A DNA stretch of 5,235 bases. Origin: Dehalococcoidia bacterium. Its GTDB lineage: Bacteria > Chloroflexota > Dehalococcoidia > Dehalococcoidales > JAUWYK01. Each line of letters begins with the position of its first letter. Within the stretch, counting starts at the first letter, position 1. Below are positions 1-4,376 of this stretch, piece by piece. The stretch lies in the NCBI GenBank assembly GCA_030615865.1, contig JAUWYK010000096.1, forward strand, positions 1-5,235, in the 5' to 3' direction. Under the pieces are notes generated by a model. It was not told the DNA's origin and searched no databases. It saw nothing but the letters and a program-made list of their open reading frames with translations. Made by a program: the position numbers and the translations under genes.

Positions 1-19
1 TCATGGTGGAACCTCCCTT
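1..19 (-). promoter_or_regulatory. Strong ribosome binding site and ATG of a minus-strand gene leaving the window
   Basis: On the minus strand, AAGGGAGGT (19 down to 11) is followed by six bases and then ATG (4 down to 2). This is close to an ideal Shine-Dalgarno and spacing, so a minus-strand gene very probably starts at base 4 and continues beyond the left edge. Only one codon is visible, so nothing can be said about the product. This ATG is not in the frame of the open reading frame that starts at 398. If it is the true start, much of bases 5-260 would be its upstream region. Confidence 0.55.
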
Positions 20-398
20 GAATGAGCATTAAAGAGGTTACCACCAGTCTCGGGAATACGAAACGCCAAAAAGTATTGCTACTTTTTGGCGGGGACGGGG
101 TGACACCGATACTTTCATGACGGGTCGTTGGGAGCCGCCCTGAGGTCATAAACGGCGGCGTGTTGGACTTTAGTGTGTGCGACTTTAGTATCGGATTTAC
201 GGGACTTTCGTCCAGGGATGCCATGTCTTGACGCCGCAAATGGGCTCTGATATACTCTAGTTCGGCCCCGTGGTGTAGCGGACTAACATGCCACCCTGTC
301 ATGTTGTATTCCCATCCACCCGTCCCAAAGTCCCCCATCCCTAAGTTCCCCGGTGGTGGTAACCAGTCTTTGTGATTTATCGCTTGCGCAATCGACAT
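1..398 (-). CDS. Doubtful open frame directly after the response regulator, running off the left edge
   Basis: A minus-strand frame opens with ATG at 398-396, two bases after the regulator's stop, and stays open for 132 codons to the window edge. The regulator's own last codons provide a GAGG about ten bases before this ATG, so translation from it is plausible. The predicted start reads MSIAQAINHKDWLPPPG; the rest is rich in Pro, His, Ser and Thr, with no domain I recognise, no membrane segment and no signal peptide. Against it, the same bases hold a tRNA-like half with a promoter, a perfect hairpin and repeated regulator-like boxes on the other strand, and a strong start for another gene sits in a different frame at base 4. 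The first 30 or so codons (398 to about 303) could be the remnant of a real gene joined to antisense of the tRNA fragment. I consider a complete, functional gene less likely than not. Confidence 0.28.
   Translation of the reverse strand, partial: MSIAQAINHKDWLPPPGNLGMGDFGTGGWEYNMTGWHVSPLHHGAELEYIRAHLRRQDMASLDESPVNPILKSHTLKSNTPPFMTSGRLPTTRHESIGVTPSPPKSSNTFWRFVFPRLVVTSLMLIQGRFHH
64..91. repeat. Perfect 12-bp hairpin with TTGC loop
   Basis: Bases 64-75 (CGCCAAAAAGTA) are the exact reverse complement of 80-91, separated by TTGC. No T-run follows on the plus strand, and only TTTCGTATT follows on the minus strand, so it is not a standard intrinsic terminator. It would lie in the 5' leader of the minus-strand gene that starts at base 4, about 60 bases before its ATG. 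A leader structure or protein-binding site are both possible. Confidence 0.6.
165..214. promoter_or_regulatory. Cluster of three GACTTT(A/C)GT boxes resembling DosR/DevR sites
   Basis: Three related boxes are spaced 15 and 22 bases apart: GGACTTTAGT (165-174), CGACTTTAGT (180-189) and the near-palindrome GGGACTTTCGTCC (201-213). A weaker relative, ATACTTTCAT, is at 109-118. The third matches 12 of 14 positions of the central mycobacterial DosR/DevR consensus as I remember it (GGGACTWWAGTCCC); the first two match mainly the left half and centre. DosR is a NarL-family regulator, the family of the protein encoded at 401-1054, so that protein is an obvious candidate to bind here. The likely target is the minus-strand gene starting at base 4, about 160-210 bases away. 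The sequence shows only the boxes; the binding partner is inference. Confidence 0.42.
228..256 (+). promoter_or_regulatory. Sigma70-type promoter in front of the tRNA-Asp fragment
   Basis: TTGACG (228-233) and TATACT (251-256) are separated by exactly 17 bases. Each differs from consensus at one position. The tRNA-like sequence begins at 264, seven bases after the -10 box, where transcription would be expected to start. This geometry is typical of stable-RNA promoters and supports the view that the fragment was once a real tRNA gene. Confidence 0.5.
264..302 (+). pseudogene. 5' half of a tRNA-Asp (anticodon GTC), 3' half missing
   Basis: The tRNA pattern is textbook up to the anticodon loop. 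The acceptor 5' strand is GGCCCCG (264-270), then TG. The D stem GTGT/ACAT (273-276 and 286-289) closes an AGCGGACTA loop with the conserved GG and flanking A residues. G is at position 26, the anticodon 5' stem is CCACC (291-295), and the loop is CTGTCAT with anticodon GTC at 298-300. After about 301 the match stops. The expected GGTGG stem is replaced by GTTGT, which pairs at only three of five positions, and no T-arm (GGTTCRA) or CGGGGCC acceptor strand follows nearby. It therefore looks like a tRNA-Asp gene cut in the anticodon loop, with its promoter kept. Chance similarity is unlikely given the upstream promoter, but I could not run a covariance model. Confidence 0.55.
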
Positions 399-400
399 AT

Positions 401-1054
401 CTATTTATCCTCAAGGCTAATCCAGCCGCATTTTAATGCGACCAGCACTGCCTCGGTGCGAGAGGCAGCGTTCAGTTTCTGGAAAATGTTCGTAAGGTGG
501 CCCTTGACCGTACGCTCGGCGATACCAAGGTGAGCAGCAACCTCGCGGTTGCCCATCCTTGCCGCCAGCTCTAACACCTCAGTCTCCCGGCGTGTCAGGT
601 GTTCGCCATAATCGAGCGCCACGGCCTGTGGTCTGGCGGCACGTTTTAGGAGTCTCTGCATCAGTGCTGCGTCTGAGACAAATTCCCCGGCGCGGACTGA
701 GCGGATGGCCTGCATCAAGTCCTCGCTGGAGATAGTTTTCAGCAGGCAGCCGGCGGCACCAGCTCTCAAAAGCTCGGCAATGTATTCCTCGTCGTCTCGC
801 ATAGTCAGAATGAGAATGGCGGTCTGGGGATGTTCCGTCTTGACCCGCTTGATAGCTTCTACGTCGCCCATCTTGGACATATGAACTTCCGTGATGATTA
901 CGTCTGGTTTGAGCTCATGGGCCAGATTAACCGCTTCCAGATTATTGCCAGCCTCGCCAACTACCTCGAAGTCCATTTCCCGCTCGAGGAGTTGCCGGGT
1001 GCCCTGCCGGACCACCTTTTGGTCGTTGACAAGAAGTATTTTGGTCTTTTTCAT
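401..1054 (-). CDS. NarL/FixJ-family response regulator with Glu at the phosphorylation site
   Basis: This is a 217-residue DNA-binding response regulator in the standard two-domain layout. The receiver covers about residues 4-120 and a LuxR-type helix-turn-helix about 150-212 (LTRRETEVLELAA, then the recognition region AERTVKGHLTNIFQKL). The receiver is altered. The usual acidic pair is N10-D11, and the phosphoacceptor position reads IITEVHM, so Asp is replaced by Glu56. Thr84 and Lys106 of the switch are kept. Glu can mimic phospho-Asp, so it may be active without a kinase, and none is encoded here. I chose the ATG at 1054 because the protein then begins MKKTKILLVND, the normal receiver start, and because that ATG overlaps the stop of the small upstream ORF as ATGA. 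The ATG at 1072 lies in frame six codons earlier but has no ribosome binding site. Candidate target boxes lie at 165-214. Confidence 0.93.
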   Translation of the reverse strand: MKKTKILLVNDQKVVRQGTRQLLEREMDFEVVGEAGNNLEAVNLAHELKPDVIITEVHMSKMGDVEAIKRVKTEHPQTAILILTMRDDEEYIAELLRAGAAGCLLKTISSEDLMQAIRSVRAGEFVSDAALMQRLLKRAARPQAVALDYGEHLTRRETEVLELAARMGNREVAAHLGIAERTVKGHLTNIFQKLNAASRTEAVLVALKCGWISLEDK

Positions 1055-1218
1055 CTTGATGTCATTCTCCATGGAAAGAAGTATAAACCCCTATCAGCCG
1101 CTGGGGAAGTTCTAAAGGGGTCAATGCATGAGCCACAAGGTTCATAATATCGACCTTTTTGGCTCATATGACTTCTTAATTGGTTCTTGGAGTTTCTTCC
1201 ATTGCTCATCCACTTCAT
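1051..1218 (-). CDS. Small 55-residue ORF translationally coupled to the response regulator
   Basis: On the minus strand, AAGGAG sits five bases before an ATG at 1218-1216 and opens a 55-codon frame. Its TGA (1053-1051) overlaps the regulator's ATG (1054-1052) as ATGA, the classical arrangement for translational coupling. The product is basic at the N terminus (MKWMSNGRNSKNQLRSH). It has one CGSC pair (Cys28, Cys31) in the context RYYEPCGSCIDPF and an aromatic stretch near the C terminus (GLYFFPW), with no signal peptide or membrane helix. I do not recognise a family. The CxxC could bind metal or be redox active, but a single pair is weak evidence. An imperfect hairpin (1128-1167) lies within it, and the coding potential is uncertain. 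It could instead be a leader ORF whose translation opens the regulator's start. Confidence 0.5.
   Translation of the reverse strand: MKWMSNGRNSKNQLRSHMSQKGRYYEPCGSCIDPFRTSPAADRGLYFFPWRMTSR
1128..1167. repeat. Imperfect hairpin within the small ORF upstream of the regulator
   Basis: ATGAGCCA (1128-1135) pairs with TGGCTCAT (1160-1167), and AAGGT (1137-1141) pairs with ACCTT (1153-1157). A one-base bulge faces a two-base bulge, and the loop has 11 bases. There is no T-run on either side, so it is not an intrinsic terminator. In the minus-strand transcript it would form about 75-115 bases before the regulator's start and could modulate translation or RNA stability. Confidence 0.4.
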
Positions 1219-1228
1219 ACTATCTCCT

Positions 1229-1249
1229 TGTGCCCTCAGGGTGTCGCTT
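1229..1249 (-). repeat. Copy 1 of a 21-bp repeat found ahead of two minus-strand start codons
   Basis: This copy matches 1704-1724 at 18 of 21 positions, with an identical core GAGGGCACA on the minus strand. Here it ends where the AAGGAG of the 55-residue ORF begins, ten bases before the ATG, between that ORF and the end of the zinc-ribbon gene. Its centre CCCTGAGGG is a small palindrome. It may be a leader or operator element; no known motif was recognised. Confidence 0.5.
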
Positions 1250-1256
1250 TTTCCTT

Positions 1257-1664
1257 TTATTTAGATTTTAATGTTTTCTTAGCTACAGATTTACGGTCTA
1301 ACCAGCGGGTTAACATCAGAATTCGGTAATTTTGCCACCAACCAACGATAAGTAGCATAAAGAAAACAATAACGGTTAAGACAATTTTTAACCATGTGGG
1401 CAGTGGAAGTAGCTCATAAACTCCATAATATATCAAGCACACTAAACCAAAGAACAATTCCAGCAAGATAGCTAAAATAGCCCAAGAGTTACTGCTCCAA
1501 TGGGCCTCATGGACAGCGCTCAGAGTGGCTTTTATTCCAACAGTCGCTCTCATTTCTACCTTACAATTTTTCCCAGTCTTACCACAATGTGGGCATGGTC
1601 CTGTGTGGCTGGGGGGCAATTCCTTCTGGCAATGTTGGCACCAACATCGAACTTTAGCAGTCAT
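1257..1664 (-). CDS. Zinc-ribbon protein with two membrane helices, unknown function
   Basis: The 135-residue protein starts with a short zinc ribbon: Cys9-x2-Cys12 and Cys24-x2-Cys27, in the context CQHCQKELPPSHTGPCPHCGK. A linker follows (about 30-60), then two hydrophobic helices (about 62-84 and 91-111) and a basic tail ending KKTLKSK. The domain layout suggests a membrane protein with ribbon and tail on the same, probably cytoplasmic, side. Short proteins with this GPCPHCGKTG-type ribbon seem familiar to me from Chloroflexota genomes, but no function is known to me. The ATG at 1664 is supported by a GGAGG followed by a run of G and ATTATA. It is the first gene of the leftward block. A 21-bp repeat and a long inverted repeat lie upstream, so it may be specifically regulated. 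It could bind metal or nucleic acid, but nothing here shows which. Confidence 0.85.
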   Translation of the reverse strand: MTAKVRCWCQHCQKELPPSHTGPCPHCGKTGKNCKVEMRATVGIKATLSAVHEAHWSSNSWAILAILLELFFGLVCLIYYGVYELLPLPTWLKIVLTVIVFFMLLIVGWWQNYRILMLTRWLDRKSVAKKTLKSK

Positions 1665-1703
1665 TATAATCCCCCCCTCCTTATTATTTATTTATTTTGT
1701 TCC

Positions 1704-1724
1704 TGTGCCCTCAGAGTGGGGCTT
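1704..1724 (-). repeat. Copy 2 of the 21-bp repeat, upstream of the zinc-ribbon gene
   Basis: This partner of 1229-1249 lies 39 bases upstream of the zinc-ribbon ATG, in the same orientation relative to the gene. It differs from copy 1 at three positions. Its outer end overlaps the left arm of the inverted repeat at 1719-1770. Confidence 0.5.
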
Positions 1725-1770
1725 CAAGGTTAACCTACGATTAATGCCATTGTCAATAGGTTTGAAGCCC
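1719..1770. repeat. Inverted repeat with 9-bp perfect arms in the divergent intergenic region
   Basis: GGGCTTCAA (1719-1727) is exactly inverted as TTGAAGCCC (1762-1770). A further five pairs form between ACCTA (1733-1737) and TAGGT (1757-1761) if GGTTA is bulged out. The segment also contains a perfect 10-bp palindrome, AGGTTAACCT (1727-1736). It lies 55-106 bases upstream of the zinc-ribbon ATG and encloses a consensus -35 box on the minus strand, so an operator or leader structure is plausible. Confidence 0.45.
1727..1756 (-). promoter_or_regulatory. Possible promoter of the zinc-ribbon gene (good -35, weak -10)
   Basis: On the minus strand a perfect TTGACA (1756-1751) is followed 18 bases later by TAACCT, which matches only three of six -10 positions; a 17-base spacer gives an even poorer TTAACC. 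The location, about 60-90 bases upstream of the ATG and inside the inverted repeat, suits a regulated promoter. The poor -10 keeps confidence low. Confidence 0.3.
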
Positions 1771-1831
1771 ATGTCAGCTACATCCCCAAGATACTCATAC
1801 ATCAGACCTCACAGAATCAAAAATAAGAGGG

Positions 1832-1860
1832 CTGAAATTTATTTTTAGTTATGTTAAAAT
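1832..1860 (+). promoter_or_regulatory. Possible promoter of the xerD operon
   Basis: CTGAAA (1832-1837) and TAAAAT (1855-1860) are 17 bases apart in an AT-rich stretch, 31 bases before the xerD ATG. The -10 differs from consensus at one position and the -35 at two. The remainder of the 226-base divergent gap (about 1771-1831) shows nothing else I can support. Confidence 0.4.
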
Positions 1861-1890
1861 AAACCATAGATTATCTAGTGGCGAGGTAGT

Positions 1891-2802
1891 ATGTTGAGAG
1901 AGGCTGTTAATAGTTTTTTAAATTATCTGACTGTGGAAAAGGGCTTTTCTGAGAACACGGTAGTTGCTTATCACAATGACCTGTATCAGTTAGCTAGCTT
2001 TGCTGAGGAAGAGGCTGCTAAGCGTGGCTTTACTCCTTTGTGGTCTAGTTTTGGTCGGCAAGGGATGTTAAGCTATCTGCTTAATCTTAAGGAGAGGAAC
2101 TATGCGGCTACCACGGCCGCTCGCAAAGTGGCTGCTGCCAAGTCCTTTTTTAACTTTATGGTGGCTGAGGGCAGTATAAAGGACAACCCGACACTGAATG
2201 TGACTTCACCTAGGGTGGGGAAGTCATTACCTAAGCCTATCTCAATCAGCCAGGTTCGCCGTTTGTTAGAACAACCGACCAAGCTTCCCACACTGGAAGC
2301 GAAAAGGGATAGGGCAATACTGGAGTTATTATATGCCAGTGGTATGAGGGTGAGCGAGCTAGTGTCCTTGAACTTGGCTGATATAGATACCGAGGGTAGT
2401 TATGTGCGCTGCTTTGGCAAGGGACATAAAGAGCGGCTTATCCCTATTTATAAACAAGCTGCTTTGGCGGTAGAAGAATATGTAAAAGAAACTCGTCCTC
2501 ATCTATTGCATAACGATGCTGAGCAGGCTTTGTTCCTTAATCGCCGTGGTGACAGACTAACCAGGCAAGGCCTCTGGCAAATATTAAAAGGTTATGCTAA
2601 ATCAGCCGGGTTGGATAAAGAGATTACTCCTCACACCCTGAGACATAGCTTTGCTACTCATATGCTAAATGGTGGGGCTGACTTGAGGTCGGTTCAGGAA
2701 CTACTGGGTCACGCCAATATCTCTACTACCCAGGTTTATACCCATCTTACTACCGAACATGTTCGGCGCATCTATGAGGAGTCCCACCCCAGGGCTAAGT
2801 AG
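1891..2802 (+). CDS. xerD: Tyrosine recombinase XerD/XerC type
   Basis: This site-specific recombinase has the 303-residue length typical of XerC/XerD, which resolve chromosome dimers at dif during cell division. The N-terminal SAM-like core-binding domain (about 1-105, starting MLREAVNSFLNYLTVEKG) is followed by the catalytic domain (about 115-300). The full active-site set is visible: Arg153 (SGMRVSEL), Lys177 (GKGHKER), His248 and Arg251 (TPHTLRHSFATH), His274 (LLGHANIST) and the nucleophile Tyr283 (VYTHLTTEH). A GAGG four bases before the ATG supports the start, although the spacing is a little short. It heads a plus-strand operon with pcm and envelope genes and is not flanked by phage or transposon genes, so a housekeeping Xer is more likely than an element integrase. 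XerC and XerD cannot be separated with certainty from sequence alone; the symbol is the better guess. Confidence 0.93.
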   Translation: MLREAVNSFLNYLTVEKGFSENTVVAYHNDLYQLASFAEEEAAKRGFTPLWSSFGRQGMLSYLLNLKERNYAATTAARKVAAAKSFFNFMVAEGSIKDNPTLNVTSPRVGKSLPKPISISQVRRLLEQPTKLPTLEAKRDRAILELLYASGMRVSELVSLNLADIDTEGSYVRCFGKGHKERLIPIYKQAALAVEEYVKETRPHLLHNDAEQALFLNRRGDRLTRQGLWQILKGYAKSAGLDKEITPHTLRHSFATHMLNGGADLRSVQELLGHANISTTQVYTHLTTEHVRRIYEESHPRAK

Positions 2803-2843
2803 TCTGGGTGAGGTTAGTAAAAGCGCCTATATGGAGGTTCCAG

Positions 2844-3131
2844 ATGCCTAGTAAATCACGGCACGGCAGAAGGAAGCGTTCTTTCCAGGGTAAAAAGAAG
2901 AAGAGCAGGCGAAGCCCTCCGGGTGTAGTTGCCCAGCGGCAAGCAGCCACTCAAACTGATAAGCCTGATATCCCTTCCAAGGTGGCGGCTCCGACGGCAA
3001 GGGCACCAACTCCGATGCCGGTGCTGACTGCTGTTCGGCATCCCTACATACTTACTGAGTTACGAAGAATCGGTATTCTAGCCGGGATACTGCTGGCTAT
3101 TCTTGTTGTGCTAGCCTTGGTTTTAGCCTAA
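2844..3131 (+). CDS. Small basic, tail-anchored membrane protein of unknown function
   Basis: The 95-residue protein has three parts. A very basic head comes first (about residues 3-25, SKSRHGRRKRSFQGKKKKSR), then a Pro/Ala/Thr-rich, probably disordered linker (about 26-68), then a single C-terminal hydrophobic helix (about 76-95, GILAGILLAILVVLALVLA). The chain ends almost immediately after the helix, so it looks tail-anchored with the basic head in the cytoplasm, where it could touch DNA, RNA or lipid headgroups. I chose the ATG at 2844 because GGAGGT lies just upstream with six bases of spacing. A GTG at 2808 would add 12 residues but has no such site. It sits 41 bases after xerD and just before pcm, in a context I associate with Dehalococcoidia. 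No function is known to me. Confidence 0.8.
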   Translation: MPSKSRHGRRKRSFQGKKKKSRRSPPGVVAQRQAATQTDKPDIPSKVAAPTARAPTPMPVLTAVRHPYILTELRRIGILAGILLAILVVLALVLA

Positions 3132-3157
3132 CTTTGTCTTGGCAGTGAGTGCCCATT

Positions 3158-3796
3158 ATGGACTTTGAAGCAGCAAGAGCCAGGTTAATCGAGCATCTTA
3201 GTAGTGAAATTAGAGATGAGCGGGTATTAGCCGCTATGGCCCGTATACCTCGGGAGCGGTTTGTGCCACCAGAGGAGCAGGACTTAGCCTATGAAGATAT
3301 ACCACTTCCTATTGGCTTAGACCAGACAATTTCACAACCTTTTATTGTTGCTCTTATGACCGAGGCGTTAGAGCTTACTGGTAGTGAAAAGGTGCTGGAG
3401 GTAGGGACAGGGAGTGGATACCAGGCAGCTATTCTGGCTGAATTAGCCCGGTTAGTGATTACCGTAGAGCGCCTGCCGACTTTGACTGAGGCAGCTAAGA
3501 AGGTATTGGATAGCCTGGGTTATACCAATGTTGTGGTGTACCTAGCTGAGAAGACTCTAGGCTGGCAGGCTGAGGCACCTTATGATGCCATAATGGTTAC
3601 TGCTGGCGCTCCCAGGGTGCCGGTTGACCTTCTAGCTCAGCTAGCCATTGGTGGGAGACTGGTAATTCCTATAGGCTCGCGTTATGTGCAGGAGTTATGC
3701 AAAGTGACCAAACGCAGGAAGAAGAACATGGTTCAGAATTTAGGCGGCTGCCGCTTCGTCTCTCTTATTGGTGAGGGTGCCTGGGAAGAGGAATAA
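3158..3796 (+). CDS. pcm: Protein-L-isoaspartate O-methyltransferase
   Basis: Pcm transfers a methyl group from S-adenosylmethionine to isoaspartyl residues, starting repair of aged proteins. The 212-residue length fits bacterial family members. Counting from this ATG, visible motifs are DEINS-region equivalent IPRERFVPPE (31-40), the family signature QTISQP (56-61, with the conserved Ser), SAM motif I VLEVGTGSGYQ (79-89), the acidic VER (103-105), motif II YDAIMVTAGAP (142-152) and GGRLVIPIG (165-173). Between post-I and motif II, most family members have G-D-G ahead of (T)LGW or WQGW; here it reads AEKTLGW, so the SAM-adenine-facing GDG is replaced. I take this as lineage variation, because everything else is intact. 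An alternative GTG start at 3149 adds three residues; neither start has a strong ribosome binding site. It probably belongs to the xerD operon. Confidence 0.93.
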   Translation: MDFEAARARLIEHLSSEIRDERVLAAMARIPRERFVPPEEQDLAYEDIPLPIGLDQTISQPFIVALMTEALELTGSEKVLEVGTGSGYQAAILAELARLVITVERLPTLTEAAKKVLDSLGYTNVVVYLAEKTLGWQAEAPYDAIMVTAGAPRVPVDLLAQLAIGGRLVIPIGSRYVQELCKVTKRRKKNMVQNLGGCRFVSLIGEGAWEEE

Positions 3797-3827
3797 AAAA
3801 TAGAAAGGCTCATCATGAGGCGAAGAA

Positions 3828-4346
3828 ATGAAAAAGACAATTATAGTCGTCCTGATAGTAGTATTGGTTGCAGGGCTTGCTGTCTATTTTTACGGCAAAG
3901 TGATTGGACCAACCGAGGAAGGAACTCCGGGGATGGAAGAGGTCGAAGGTGTTGTGGAAGTAGATTATCCGGTTGGTGACAAGACCCCGGAGCATGTAGC
4001 TGAGGTTTTAGGCTCTTGGGAGGCTTATGAAAAATTACGAGATTCTAAGCTTCGCAAGCCAACCAAAGACTCCATGCAGATTGTTTATGCTACATATGTT
4101 GATTATAGGGTAGCCTGGGTGGGGTTGGTGATGAGAGGAGAGATTATTAGGATTGAAGGAAGATGGATCACTATTGAAAATGAAGGCGATAAAATTTCCC
4201 TCTATGTGTGGGAGCGTGCAGACATCTACACCGAGAATGGTAAATTCGAAGACCTTAAAGAGGGGGACTGGCTTGCTCATATCGCTGTAGTTGTCAATGC
4301 CGAGCGTGCTGAAGCGAGAGTAATAAGGCTTACCGAAGGTCTCTAA
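3828..4346 (+). CDS. Signal-anchored exported protein with a C-terminal beta-rich domain
   Basis: The 172-residue protein begins with MKK and a single hydrophobic segment (about 4-22, IIVVLIVVLVAGLAVYFYG), a signal anchor or uncleaved signal peptide, so the rest should face outside the membrane. Residues 28-50 are acidic and probably flexible. About 55-80 look helical (EHVAEVLGSWEAYEKLRDSK). About 97-168 alternate hydrophobic and charged residues in short strands (GEIIRIEGRWITIENEGDKISLYVWERADIYTE), resembling a small OB-like barrel, followed by FEDLKEGDWL. I do not recognise the family. GAGG seven bases before the ATG supports the start. It follows pcm by 31 bases and precedes a DUF350 membrane protein by 30, so it may work with that protein in the envelope. 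The fold assignment is by eye only. Confidence 0.8.
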   Translation: MKKTIIVVLIVVLVAGLAVYFYGKVIGPTEEGTPGMEEVEGVVEVDYPVGDKTPEHVAEVLGSWEAYEKLRDSKLRKPTKDSMQIVYATYVDYRVAWVGLVMRGEIIRIEGRWITIENEGDKISLYVWERADIYTENGKFEDLKEGDWLAHIAVVVNAERAEARVIRLTEGL

Positions 4347-4376
4347 GGGCCACTTTAGGAATAAAGGAGGACATTT

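Larger units (their letters stand above)
36..364. repeat. Nested inverted repeats around the tRNA fragment and boxes
   Basis: GGTTACCACCA at 36-46 is exactly inverted as TGGTGGTAACC at 354-364 (11 bp). Inside it, GGGACGGG at 92-99 is inverted as CCCGTCCC at 319-326 (8 bp), in the order expected of one large inverted structure. Each outer arm contains a GGTNACC palindrome, and ACCAGTCT follows in the same orientation at both (43-50 and 362-369). The arms could be two copies of a regulator site or the degraded ends of a small element. No target-site duplication was recognised. Confidence 0.3.

Noticed and set aside
64..91. Hairpin as a rho-independent terminator
   Set aside because: The stem is perfect, but no T-run follows on the plus strand and only a poor one on the minus strand; its own T-tract is inside the stem.
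303..400. CRISPR array or short tandem repeats near the left end
   Set aside because: Only short, irregular similarities (GGTGG, CCATCC) are present; there is no repeat-spacer periodicity.
1070..1072. ATG at 1072 as the start of the response regulator
   Set aside because: No Shine-Dalgarno precedes it, and it adds six residues before the normal receiver start; the ATG at 1054 fits both the family and the ATGA overlap.
830..1147. Plus-strand open frames opposite the response regulator
   Set aside because: They lie antisense to a clearly coding receiver domain, show no family resemblance and have no ribosome binding site. They are shadows.
1137..1157. GGTTCATAATATCGACC as the missing T arm of the tRNA
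   Set aside because: The loop would be 11 bases rather than 7, it lies more than 800 bases away, and no acceptor strand follows.
1500..1848. Plus-strand open frames opposite and beyond the zinc-ribbon gene
   Set aside because: They are antisense to the CxxC ribbon and membrane helices and then cross the intergenic promoter region; no start signal or domain supports them.
1891..2802. Recombinase as an integrase of a mobile element that used the tRNA-Asp fragment
   Set aside because: Length and motifs fit housekeeping XerC/XerD, it lies in an operon with pcm, and no phage, plasmid or transposon gene or direct-repeat att pair was seen.
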